Translations under genes and position numbers: made by a program | Notes under the pieces: generated by a model | Seen by the model: the letters and a program-made list of their open reading frames with translations, nothing else | The model's database searches: none | Told to the model about the DNA's origin: nothing | Assembly (NCBI GenBank): GCA_964579795.1 | Contig: CAZOHM010000025.1 | Coordinates: 1 to 34,953 of the forward strand | Direction: 5' to 3' | Length of the DNA stretch: 34,953 bases | DNA from: JAEYFP01 sp964579795 | GTDB lineage: Bacteria > Bacillota > Clostridia > Lachnospirales > Lachnospiraceae | Shown: positions 24,429 to 31,360 of the stretch, piece by piece | Numbering within the stretch: position 1 is the first letter of the stretch | Layout of the letters: the number at the start of each line of letters is the position of its first letter

Positions 24429-25187
24429 GTGAAGCTGTTAGAGATTAATCATATGCAGAAAAGTTTTGATAAATTGGAAGTACTAAAGGATATTTCTCTT
24501 TCTGTAGAAGAAGGAGAGGTCGTGTCTATTATTGGTCCATCAGGATCCGGAAAATCCACATTGCTCAGATGTGCTACAATGCTTGAAAAGATGGAATCAG
24601 GCGAGCTGTCATTTTTAGGAGAGAAGGCAGCCTGGAATGATGAAAATGGAAAGAGTGTATACGCAGCACATGCTGATTTAAAAAGAATCCGGCGATATTT
24701 TGGACTTGTATTTCAAAATTTTAATCTGTTTCCGCATTATACGGTATTGAAAAATATTATGGATGCACCAGTTTCTGTACTTGGCATGTCAAAGTCGGAG
24801 GCAGCAACAAAGGCAAGGGAGCTATTAGCACAGCTTGGTTTGTCTGATAAGGCAGATGCATATCCGTATCAGCTTTCTGGTGGACAGCAGCAAAGAGTAT
24901 CCATTGCAAGAGCACTTGCGATGAATCCACAGCTCCTTTTTTTTGATGAACCAACTTCGGCACTTGACCCGGAGCTGACAGCAGAGGTGTTAAAGGTAAT
25001 CAAAGATCTGGCCAGAAAACATATGACGATGATTATTGTAACGCATGAAATGCAGTTCGCAAGAGAATTGTCAGACAGGATTATATTTATGGAAAACGGT
25101 GTTATAAAGATACAGGGTACACCGGATGAGGTTTTTCAATCTGAGAATGAACGTGTAAATGCATTTGTAGGGAAACTGATGGTCTGA
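24429..25187 (+). CDS. Amino acid ABC transporter ATP-binding protein
   Basis: This 252-residue ATPase powers the importer. Visible motifs are Walker A GPSGSGKST, the Q-loop LVFQNFNLFPH, the ABC signature LSGGQQQRVS, Walker B LLFFDEPTSALDPEL, and the H-loop VTHEM. The order and length match GlnQ/HisP-type ATPases. The start is a GTG with GAGGG 4 bases upstream, plus a stronger GAGGAG 12 bases upstream. Its last codons form the left arm of a terminator whose right arm and T-tract lie in the convergent PilZ gene. Confidence 0.94.
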   Translation: MKLLEINHMQKSFDKLEVLKDISLSVEEGEVVSIIGPSGSGKSTLLRCATMLEKMESGELSFLGEKAAWNDENGKSVYAAHADLKRIRRYFGLVFQNFNLFPHYTVLKNIMDAPVSVLGMSKSEAATKARELLAQLGLSDKADAYPYQLSGGQQQRVSIARALAMNPQLLFFDEPTSALDPELTAEVLKVIKDLARKHMTMIIVTHEMQFARELSDRIIFMENGVIKIQGTPDEVFQSENERVNAFVGKLMV

Positions 25188-25218
25188 TAATTCTAATCAG
25201 TTTCCTTTAGTTTTTTTT
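25171..25218 (+). terminator. Intrinsic terminator of the ABC operon, embedded in two coding ends
   Basis: GGAAACTGAT (25171-25180) pairs perfectly with ATCAGTTTCC (25196-25205) around a 15-base loop, followed by TTTAGTTTTTTTTC. The stem covers the last codons of the ABC ATPase and of the opposing PilZ gene. The T-tract is on the plus strand only. Confidence 0.75.
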
Positions 25219-25564
25219 CGAAAGTGAGTAGCATCTGCTTCACACGAGGTGAAATAGATACAAACTCACAGCCATACTGGTATCGAGTCTTATCAATTGC
25301 ACTGCTGCGAATAATTCGCACATCAGTAATAATCTGGGGAAGATCACGAGATAATTCCAGATTTGCAATAAAGTAATAACCAATGGGAAGAATGCATTCA
25401 GATACAAATCCAATTCCTTTTGCAGATATATCGGTTACCTCTATCGGAGATGAAATATCCATAATGGTGTTTGTGTGTTCCTTATATAAATCAGAAATGG
25501 ATAGTTTAAGACCAAGCTCCAAACGCTTGTCGGCTCGTTTTTCTTCTTGCATTGATTCTTCCAT
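25193..25564 (-). CDS. PilZ-domain c-di-GMP receptor protein
   Basis: This 123-residue single-domain protein has both c-di-GMP-binding elements of PilZ. The RxxxR motif is RADKR near the N-terminus, and the (D/N)xSxxG motif is DISAKG. A beta-barrel strand pattern follows and ends in YQYGCEFVSIS. It presumably changes shape on binding c-di-GMP and acts on a partner that is not encoded nearby. AAGGAG lies 8 bases before ATG 25564. It has its own divergent promoter region and overlaps the ABC operon terminator at its 3' end. A diguanylate cyclase in this window could supply its ligand. Confidence 0.88.
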   Translation of the reverse strand: MEESMQEEKRADKRLELGLKLSISDLYKEHTNTIMDISSPIEVTDISAKGIGFVSECILPIGYYFIANLELSRDLPQIITDVRIIRSSAIDKTRYQYGCEFVSISPRVKQMLLTFEKKLKETD

Positions 25565-25598
25565 AGTCGTAACTCCTTATTGTTCAATCATTTATTTG

Positions 25599-25626
25599 AT
25601 TATAATACATTTGTGGTAAAAAACAA
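25599..25626 (-). promoter_or_regulatory. Possible promoter of the PilZ gene
   Basis: A perfect -10 TATAAT lies on the minus strand at 25604-25599. The best -35 is weak (TTGTTT, 25626-25621, 16-bp spacing). The leader would be about 30 bases. Confidence 0.4.
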
Positions 25627-25677
25627 CAGATTTTTGTGAAAAATTAACATTTTTAGTTCTGTTCCATATGAATAAGG

Positions 25678-25706
25678 TTGCCATTTACAATTTGATAGTC
25701 TATACT
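25678..25706 (+). promoter_or_regulatory. Promoter of purC-purB
   Basis: -35 TTGCCA (25678-25683), a 17-bp spacer and -10 TATACT (25701-25706) predict a start near 25713 and an ~86-base leader. The leader holds a small perfect stem-loop, GCAGTC-ACA-GACTGC (25757-25771). I saw no purine-riboswitch core. Confidence 0.65.
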
Positions 25707-25798
25707 TTGATTTGGTTAGAGAAGTAATGAAATTAAATGAAAATAGAGAGAAAACAGCAGTCACAGACTGCATATCACGAAAGGAGAAAACAAGTATT

Positions 25799-26506
25799 AT
25801 GAAGAAATTGGATCTGCTTTATGAGGGAAAGGCAAAAAAAGTATTTACTACAGAGGATCCTGACGTACTGATTGTGGATTACAAAGATGATGCCACAGCT
25901 TTCAATGGAGAGAAAAAAGGAACGATTGTCGGTAAAGGTGTCATTAACAACAAAATGACAAATCATGTATTTAAGCTTTTAGAAAAGGAAGGTGTTCCTA
26001 CGCACTTTATTGAAGAGCTGAGTGATCGTGAAACTGCTGTTAAAAAGGTTGAGATTGTTCCGCTTGAGGTTATAATCAGAAATGTTGCAGCAGGAAGCTT
26101 TTCAAAGAGACTCGGTGTAGAAGAGGGAACTCCGTTTAAACAGCCGACAATTGAGTTCAGCTATAAGAACGATGCACTTGGCGATCCATTGATTAACAGC
26201 TATTTTGCATTGGCACTGGATCTTGCTACACAGGAAGAAATTGATACAATTAAGAAGTATGCATTTAAAGTTAATGAAGTATTAAAGGCATATTTCCTAC
26301 AGGCAGATATTGAGCTGATCGATTTTAAGATTGAGTTTGGCAGATATAAGGGACAGATTCTTCTTGCTGATGAAACATCACCGGATACATGCCGTTTATG
26401 GGATGTTCATACACATGAGAAGCTTGATAAGGATCGTTTCAGAAGAGACATGGGTAATGTGGAAGAGGCTTATCAGGAAGTATTTAAAAGGCTTGGCCTG
26501 GCATAG
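25799..26506 (+). CDS. purC: Phosphoribosylaminoimidazole-succinocarboxamide (SAICAR) synthase
   Basis: PurC ligates aspartate to CAIR using ATP in de novo purine synthesis. Hallmark sequences are LYEGKAKKVF at the N-terminus, DDATAFNGEKKGTI, the EVIIRNVAAGSF block and LADETSPDTCRLWD near the C-terminus. The frame is open from 25712, but residues before Met 25799 are unrelated to the family and fall in the leader. ATG 25799 gives 235 residues, the usual PurC length, with AAGGAG 12 bases upstream. purB follows 14 bp downstream, and the two act in consecutive pathway steps. Confidence 0.96.
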   Translation: MKKLDLLYEGKAKKVFTTEDPDVLIVDYKDDATAFNGEKKGTIVGKGVINNKMTNHVFKLLEKEGVPTHFIEELSDRETAVKKVEIVPLEVIIRNVAAGSFSKRLGVEEGTPFKQPTIEFSYKNDALGDPLINSYFALALDLATQEEIDTIKKYAFKVNEVLKAYFLQADIELIDFKIEFGRYKGQILLADETSPDTCRLWDVHTHEKLDKDRFRRDMGNVEEAYQEVFKRLGLA

Positions 26507-26520
26507 TAAGGGAGAAGAAT

Positions 26521-27951
26521 ATGACAGACAGATATGTAAGTCCGTTGTCAGAACGGTACGCGAGCAAAGAAATGCAGTATATCTTTTCACCGGATATGAA
26601 GTTCAAAACGTGGAGAAAGCTCTGGATTGCACTTGCAGAAACAGAAAAAGAACTTGGACTGAATATTACACAGGAACAGATTGATGAGTTGAAATCTCAT
26701 GCAGAGGATATCAATTATGATGTAGCCAAGGAGCGTGAAAAGCTTGTCAGACATGATGTCATGAGCCATGTTTATGCATATGGTGTACAGTGTCCAAAGG
26801 CAAAGGGAATTATCCATCTTGGAGCAACATCCTGCTATGTTGGTGATAATACAGATATTATTGTGATGACAGAGGCTTTGAAGCTTGTCAGAAAAAAGCT
26901 GATTAATGTGATTGCAGAGCTTGCAGGTTTTGCAGAGAAATATAAGGCTTTGCCGACACTGGCATTTACACATTTTCAGCCTGCACAGCCGACAACAGTC
27001 GGTAAACGTGCAACACTTTGGATGCAGGAATTTATGCTTGACCTGGAAGAGCTTGATTTTGTTCTTGGCTCTATGAAGCTGCTCGGATCAAAAGGAACGA
27101 CAGGTACTCAGGCAAGTTTTTTGGAGCTGTTTGATGGAAATCAGGAGACAATTGACAAAATTGATCCAATGATTGCACAGAAAATGGGCTTTCGTGAATG
27201 CTATCCGGTATCAGGACAGACTTATTCCAGAAAGGTAGATACGAGAGTTGCCAATGTACTGGCAGGGATTGCTGCCAGTGCACATAAGTTCTCAAATGAT
27301 ATTCGTCTGCTTCAGCATTTAAAGGAAGTTGAGGAACCGTTTGAAAAGAATCAGATAGGTTCTTCTGCTATGGCATATAAGCGTAATCCGATGCGTTCGG
27401 AAAGAATTGCGTCACTATCAAGATATGTGATGATTGATGCACTGAATCCCGCAATTACATCTGCAACACAGTGGTTTGAAAGAACACTGGATGATTCTGC
27501 AAACAAGAGACTGAGTATTCCTGAAGGATTTCTCGCTATTGATGGAGTACTTGATTTATGCCTGAATGTTGTAGACGGACTGGTTGTATATGAAAAAGTA
27601 ATCGAGAAGAGACTGAGAAGTGAGCTGCCGTTTATGGCAACTGAAAATATTATGATGGATGCTGTTAAAGCCGGTGGAGACAGACAGGAACTGCATGAGC
27701 GTATTCGTGAGCTGTCAATGGAAGCCGGAGCAAATGTTAAACAGAAGGGACTTGATAATAATCTTCTTGAGCTGATTGCTGCAGATCCAGCATTCAATAT
27801 GACACTGAACGAACTGGAAAAGACGATGGATCCTGCTAAGTATACGGGCCGTGCAAAGGAACAGGTAGACGCATTCCTTACAAAGGTCATAAAGCCAATG
27901 CTGAAAGCCAATGAGGAGTTACTTGGTGTAAAGGCGGAAATAACTGTTTAA
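26521..27951 (+). CDS. purB: Adenylosuccinate lyase
   Basis: PurB removes fumarate from SAICAR (the PurC product) and from adenylosuccinate (the PurA product), so it serves both the IMP and AMP branches. The fumarase/aspartase-superfamily signature GSSAMAYKRNPMRSERI is at about residues 280-296. THFQPAQPTTVGKRA and the conserved HLGATSCYVGDNTD block are present. The length of 476 residues fits the longer bacterial PurB class. GGGAGAAG precedes ATG 26521. The stop codon overlaps that of the convergent LysR gene by 3 bp; no terminator was seen between them. Confidence 0.96.
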   Translation: MTDRYVSPLSERYASKEMQYIFSPDMKFKTWRKLWIALAETEKELGLNITQEQIDELKSHAEDINYDVAKEREKLVRHDVMSHVYAYGVQCPKAKGIIHLGATSCYVGDNTDIIVMTEALKLVRKKLINVIAELAGFAEKYKALPTLAFTHFQPAQPTTVGKRATLWMQEFMLDLEELDFVLGSMKLLGSKGTTGTQASFLELFDGNQETIDKIDPMIAQKMGFRECYPVSGQTYSRKVDTRVANVLAGIAASAHKFSNDIRLLQHLKEVEEPFEKNQIGSSAMAYKRNPMRSERIASLSRYVMIDALNPAITSATQWFERTLDDSANKRLSIPEGFLAIDGVLDLCLNVVDGLVVYEKVIEKRLRSELPFMATENIMMDAVKAGGDRQELHERIRELSMEAGANVKQKGLDNNLLELIAADPAFNMTLNELEKTMDPAKYTGRAKEQVDAFLTKVIKPMLKANEELLGVKAEITV

Positions 27952-28829
27952 TCCAAAAGAGAAATGAGTGCTTTGGCAGCAGAGGAAAGCGTTTCTGTAT
28001 TGTGACTGATTACAAAGAAGTTCCGTGAAGGAATATCGTTTGTGAATTGAAGTTTAAAAAGGGAACCGTTATCAATAGCCTCCTGTGCAAAGTCCTGCAT
28101 AACACATCCGATTCCGAGATTACGTAGAGTGAACTGAACAATCATATCACTTGTGGCAAGCTCGAATTCCGGTGAAAGAGAAACTTTGTTTTCTTTTAAA
28201 AACGCATCAATATAGCGTCTGGTACTTGTGTTTTTTTCAAGACATATGACCGGAAGCTGTTCCAGAATCTGATAGGACAGCTTCTGGTTTTTTAATTGTT
28301 CGAATCGACTGCTGGCTACAAAGACATCATGAATCTTTCGGACCTGTTTCACTCTCAAATCCATTTTGTCAGGAAGCGGAGAGCTGACAATTCCAAAATC
28401 AATTTTTCCATCCGATAATGAGGATAATGTTTCAGGAGTTGGAGAATTATATACAGTGACTTTTATTTTTGGATACTTCTCATGAAAGCTTTCCAAATAA
28501 GGTAGAAGATAGTATTTTAGTGTCATGTCACTTGCACCAATACGTATTTCACCGGTAACAAGATCAAACAGCTCTTTCACTTTACGTTCGCCCTGACAGA
28601 TGCTATCATAGCCTTTTTCAGCATAGGGAAACAGGACAGCACCTTCGTTAGTCAGACGGATGCCTTTTGCAGCTCTTGTGAACAGTTTGACGCCAAGCTG
28701 TTCTTCCAGCTGCTTCATGGATTGACTGACTGCAGGCTGAGTGATGTTTAGCTCTGTGGCAGCGCCGGTAATGCTGCCGGTTTTGGCGACAAAATAGAAT
28801 ACTTTGTAAAGCTCTAGGTGGGTTGTCAT
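27948..28829 (-). CDS. LysR-family transcriptional regulator
   Basis: This 293-residue protein has an N-terminal winged helix-turn-helix (residues ~3-62: ELYKVFYFVAKTGSITGAAT, then ITQPAVSQSMKQLEEQLGVKLF) and a C-terminal periplasmic-binding-like effector domain. It would bind DNA as a tetramer and respond to a small molecule. The open frame extends upstream to 29003, but that extension only translates the 50-bp tandem repeats. AGAAAGGA lies 7 bases before ATG 28829, which is the true start. It converges with purB and is divergent from purA across the repeat array and assembly gap. LysR genes commonly regulate a divergent neighbour, so purA or something hidden in the gap are candidate targets, which is inference. 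Confidence 0.9.
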   Translation of the reverse strand: MTTHLELYKVFYFVAKTGSITGAATELNITQPAVSQSMKQLEEQLGVKLFTRAAKGIRLTNEGAVLFPYAEKGYDSICQGERKVKELFDLVTGEIRIGASDMTLKYYLLPYLESFHEKYPKIKVTVYNSPTPETLSSLSDGKIDFGIVSSPLPDKMDLRVKQVRKIHDVFVASSRFEQLKNQKLSYQILEQLPVICLEKNTSTRRYIDAFLKENKVSLSPEFELATSDMIVQFTLRNLGIGCVMQDFAQEAIDNGSLFKLQFTNDIPSRNFFVISHNTETLSSAAKALISLLD

Positions 28830-28856
28830 TTTTTGATCCTTTCTGTGGTGGAGTGT

Positions 28857-29025
28857 GCTCCGTTGCTTCGCAACGCTCGCGTGTGTGGGAGAGAGTGATA
28901 CAAATTGCTCCGTTGCTTTGCAACGCTCGCATGTGTGGGAGAGAGTGATACAAATTGCTCCGTTGCTTTGCAACGCTCGCATGTGTGAGGGTATGTGATA
29001 CAAATTGCTCCGTTGCTTCGCAACT
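28857..29025. repeat. 50-bp tandem repeat array, at least 3.4 copies, truncated by an assembly gap
   Basis: Units start at 28857, 28907, 28957 and 29007; the last is cut by the gap. Each begins GCTCCGTTGC and ends TGATACAAATT. All copies contain the dyad CGTTGC-TT(T/C)-GCAACG (partial in the last); the differences fall in the loop and outside the dyad. The whole unit is conserved, so this is not a CRISPR. True copy number is unknown. Confidence 0.85.
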
Positions 29026-29125
29026 NNNNNNNNNNNNNNNNNNNNNNNNNNNNNNNNNNNNNNNNNNNNNNNNNNNNNNNNNNNNNNNNNNNNNNNNNNN
29101 NNNNNNNNNNNNNNNNNNNNNNNNN
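29026..29125. other. Assembly gap (100 N)
   Basis: Exactly 100 N interrupt the tandem repeat, the usual placeholder for a gap of unknown size. The 465-bp gene-free stretch 28830-29294 otherwise holds the LysR ribosome site, the repeat array, AT-rich sequence and the purA promoter. A gene could be hidden in the gap. Confidence 0.95.
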
Positions 29126-29205
29126 AACTTTCCTACACCTGTATCACAGTGTATCATCTCTTGGTTATATAAGCAATACTAATAATGAATATAATAAATA
29201 TTAAT

Positions 29206-29234
29206 TTTACTTATAAGAATTGCTATGTTATACT
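29206..29234 (+). promoter_or_regulatory. Promoter of purA
   Basis: -35 TTTACT (29206-29211), a 17-bp spacer and extended -10 TGTTATACT (29226-29234) precede purA. The predicted leader is about 54 bases. Confidence 0.65.
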
Positions 29235-29294
29235 TGCAGAGCAGGTTGAAAATTATGAATGATGTCGAAGGACATCTGATAGGAGGATTCAATT

Positions 29295-30572
29295 ATGGTT
29301 AAGGCGATTGTTGGAGCAAACTGGGGAGACGAAGGTAAGGGTAAGATTACTGATATGCTTGCAAAGGATGCAGATATTATTGTCCGTTTTCAGGGTGGTG
29401 CTAATGCAGGACATACTATCGTGAACAGTTACGGAAAGTTTGCATTGCATACGTTGCCATCAGGCGTTTTCTACAGTCATACAACGAGTATTATAGGAAA
29501 CGGTGTTGCTTTGAATGTGCCGGTTCTTTTTAAAGAGGTAAATGATATTATTGCAAAGGGTGTACCGGCTCCTAAGCTTTTGATTTCTGACAGAGCGCAG
29601 CTTGTTATGCCATATCATATTGATTTTGATACGTACGAAGAAGCCAGACTTGCCGGAAAGTCTTTTGGCTCTACCAAGTCAGGTATTGCACCGTTTTATT
29701 CTGATAAATATGCAAAAATTGGTTTCCAGGTAAGTGAATTATTTGGTGAAGAAAAAGATTTAAAAGAGAAAATTGCACGTGTATGCGAAATAAAGAATGT
29801 GATGCTTGTAAATCTGTATCATAAGGATCCGCTTGATGAAGCAGCTTTATTTGATACATTAATGGAGTACAAGAAGATGATTGCTCCATATGTATGTGAT
29901 ACATCACTTTATTTGTGGAATGCACTGAAGGAAGGGAAAAATGTACTTCTGGAAGGTCAGCTTGGTTCTCTGAAGGATCCTGACCATGGAATTTATCCGA
30001 TGGTTACTTCATCTTCAACTCTGGCTGCATATGGTGCAATTGGAGCAGGCATTCCACCTTATGAAATCAAGAAGATTATTACAGTATGTAAAGCATATTC
30101 CTCCGCAGTCGGTGCAGGTGCGTTTGTTTCTGAGATTTTTGGTGAAGAGGCTGATGAACTCAGACGCAGAGGTGGTGATGGCGGTGAGTATGGTGCTACA
30201 ACAGGAAGACCAAGACGTATGGGCTGGTTTGACTGTGTTGCATCCAAGTACGGCTGCAGAATGCAGGGTGCAACCGATGTTGCATTTACAGTATTGGATG
30301 TATTGGGATATTTGAATGAGATTCCGGTATGTACAGGTTATGAAATTGATGGAAAGGTAACAACTGAATTTCCTACAACTACGCTTCTTGAAAAGGCTAA
30401 GCCGGTATTGAAGGTATTGCCTGGATGGAAATGTGATATCCGTGGAATTAAGAAGTATGAAGAACTTCCTGAAAACTGCAGAAAGTATATTGAATTCATT
30501 GAAAAGGAAATTGGTTTTCCTATTACAATGATCAGCAATGGACCGGGCAGAGATGATATTATTTACAGGTAG
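29295..30572 (+). CDS. purA: Adenylosuccinate synthetase
   Basis: PurA uses GTP to join aspartate to IMP, forming adenylosuccinate, the first committed AMP step; PurB then completes it. The start GANWGDEGKGKITDML holds the phosphate loop and catalytic Asp. FQGGANAGHTI, the TTGRPRRMGWFD block and SNGPGRDD near the end are strong signatures. The length of 425 residues is normal. AGGAGG lies 9 bases before ATG 29295. It has its own promoter rather than joining purC-purB. A HAD hydrolase gene follows 20 bp downstream in the same transcript. Confidence 0.97.
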   Translation: MVKAIVGANWGDEGKGKITDMLAKDADIIVRFQGGANAGHTIVNSYGKFALHTLPSGVFYSHTTSIIGNGVALNVPVLFKEVNDIIAKGVPAPKLLISDRAQLVMPYHIDFDTYEEARLAGKSFGSTKSGIAPFYSDKYAKIGFQVSELFGEEKDLKEKIARVCEIKNVMLVNLYHKDPLDEAALFDTLMEYKKMIAPYVCDTSLYLWNALKEGKNVLLEGQLGSLKDPDHGIYPMVTSSSTLAAYGAIGAGIPPYEIKKIITVCKAYSSAVGAGAFVSEIFGEEADELRRRGGDGGEYGATTGRPRRMGWFDCVASKYGCRMQGATDVAFTVLDVLGYLNEIPVCTGYEIDGKVTTEFPTTTLLEKAKPVLKVLPGWKCDIRGIKKYEELPENCRKYIEFIEKEIGFPITMISNGPGRDDIIYR

Positions 30573-30592
30573 GACCGGAAGAAAGAGGAAAC

Positions 30593-31228
30593 ATGAAGAT
30601 AACCACAATAATTTTTGATTTGGGAAATGTACTTGTTGATTTTTGCTGGGAAAAGCATTTCCATAGCTTTGGATTTTCTTCGGAAGTGTTTGACCGTCTT
30701 GCGAAGGCTACAGTGATGGATAGTTCTTGGAATTTATTTGACAAAGGTGTTTTGCAAGAAGACGAGCTACTACAGATTTTCATTGCAAATGATCCCGGAA
30801 TAGAAAAAGAAATTCGTATGATGTTTCAAAATATCAGCGGAACTATTGAGCCATACACATATGCAGAGGACTGGATCAGAGAACTTCAAAAGGCAGGCTA
30901 TCGCGTATTGATTCTGTCAAATTATTCTGAGAAATCATATCGTGAGTGTGGAGAGAAGCTTTCTTTTGTTAATATAGCAGACGGTGCTGTCATTTCATAT
31001 CGTGAGAAGATGGTTAAGCCTGATTTGGAAATCTATCAGCTTTTGCTTGACAGATATCATCTGACGCCGCAGGAATGTGTGTTCTTAGATGACAAGCAGG
31101 AAAATATTGAAGGAGCAAAAAAAGCAGGTATGAATGGTATTGTTTTCACTACAAGAGAGAATGCCATAAAGGAACTCGAAAAGCTTGGTGTGAGATATTC
31201 TGACACAGTATCAGATAAAAACAGCTAA
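30593..31228 (+). CDS. HAD-IA family hydrolase (YihX-like)
   Basis: This 211-residue haloacid-dehalogenase-superfamily phosphatase has motif I FDLGNVLVDF (nucleophile Asp), motif II VLILSNYS, motif III Lys in MVKPDLEIY, and motif IV VFLDDKQENIEGAKKAGM. This pattern is close to the YihX and epoxide-hydrolase N-terminal-like HAD group, which includes sugar- and nucleotide-phosphate phosphatases. Substrate unknown. GAGG is 4 bases before ATG 30593. It is cotranscribed with purA, 20 bp apart, and ends at a clear terminator, so a role in nucleotide housekeeping is possible but unproven. Confidence 0.85.
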   Translation: MKITTIIFDLGNVLVDFCWEKHFHSFGFSSEVFDRLAKATVMDSSWNLFDKGVLQEDELLQIFIANDPGIEKEIRMMFQNISGTIEPYTYAEDWIRELQKAGYRVLILSNYSEKSYRECGEKLSFVNIADGAVISYREKMVKPDLEIYQLLLDRYHLTPQECVFLDDKQENIEGAKKAGMNGIVFTTRENAIKELEKLGVRYSDTVSDKNS

Positions 31229-31245
31229 TAATATATTAATACTTG

Positions 31246-31281
31246 ATATGAGCCGAATATATATCCGGCTCATATTCTTTT
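31246..31281 (+). terminator. Intrinsic terminator after purA-HAD
   Basis: ATATGAGCCG (31246-31255) pairs with CGGCTCATAT (31266-31275) around a 10-base loop, followed by TCTTTT. It ends the purA operon before the rarA promoter. Confidence 0.8.
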
Positions 31282-31313
31282 CGACGACAGCGAAAGCAAA
31301 CTATGAAAATTTA

Positions 31314-31342
31314 TTGAAATAGGAACAAATGTTTGGTACAAT
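31314..31342 (+). promoter_or_regulatory. Promoter of rarA
   Basis: -35 TTGAAA (31314-31319), a 17-bp spacer and -10 TACAAT (31337-31342) form a good sigma-A match. The predicted start near 31349 coincides with the GGAGG ribosome site, so the leader would be very short. Confidence 0.7.
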
Positions 31343-31360
31343 ATAGTTGGAGGAATGAGT

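Noticed and set aside
25707..25798. Purine riboswitch upstream of purC
   Set aside because: The ~86-base leader has only one 6-bp stem-loop, and the conserved three-way junction core and terminator are absent.
25712..25798. N-terminal extension of PurC in the open frame
   Set aside because: The 29 extra residues are not PurC-like and begin at the predicted transcript start; the family length fits ATG 25799.
28857..29025. CRISPR-like repeats with palindromic cores
   Set aside because: The entire 50-bp unit is conserved, including what would be spacers, and there are no cas genes in the window.
28830..29157. Open frames through the tandem repeats, including an upstream extension of the LysR gene
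   Set aside because: The translations only repeat a Cys/Thr-rich phrase from the 50-bp unit or run through N. The LysR gene has a good ribosome site and ATG at 28829.
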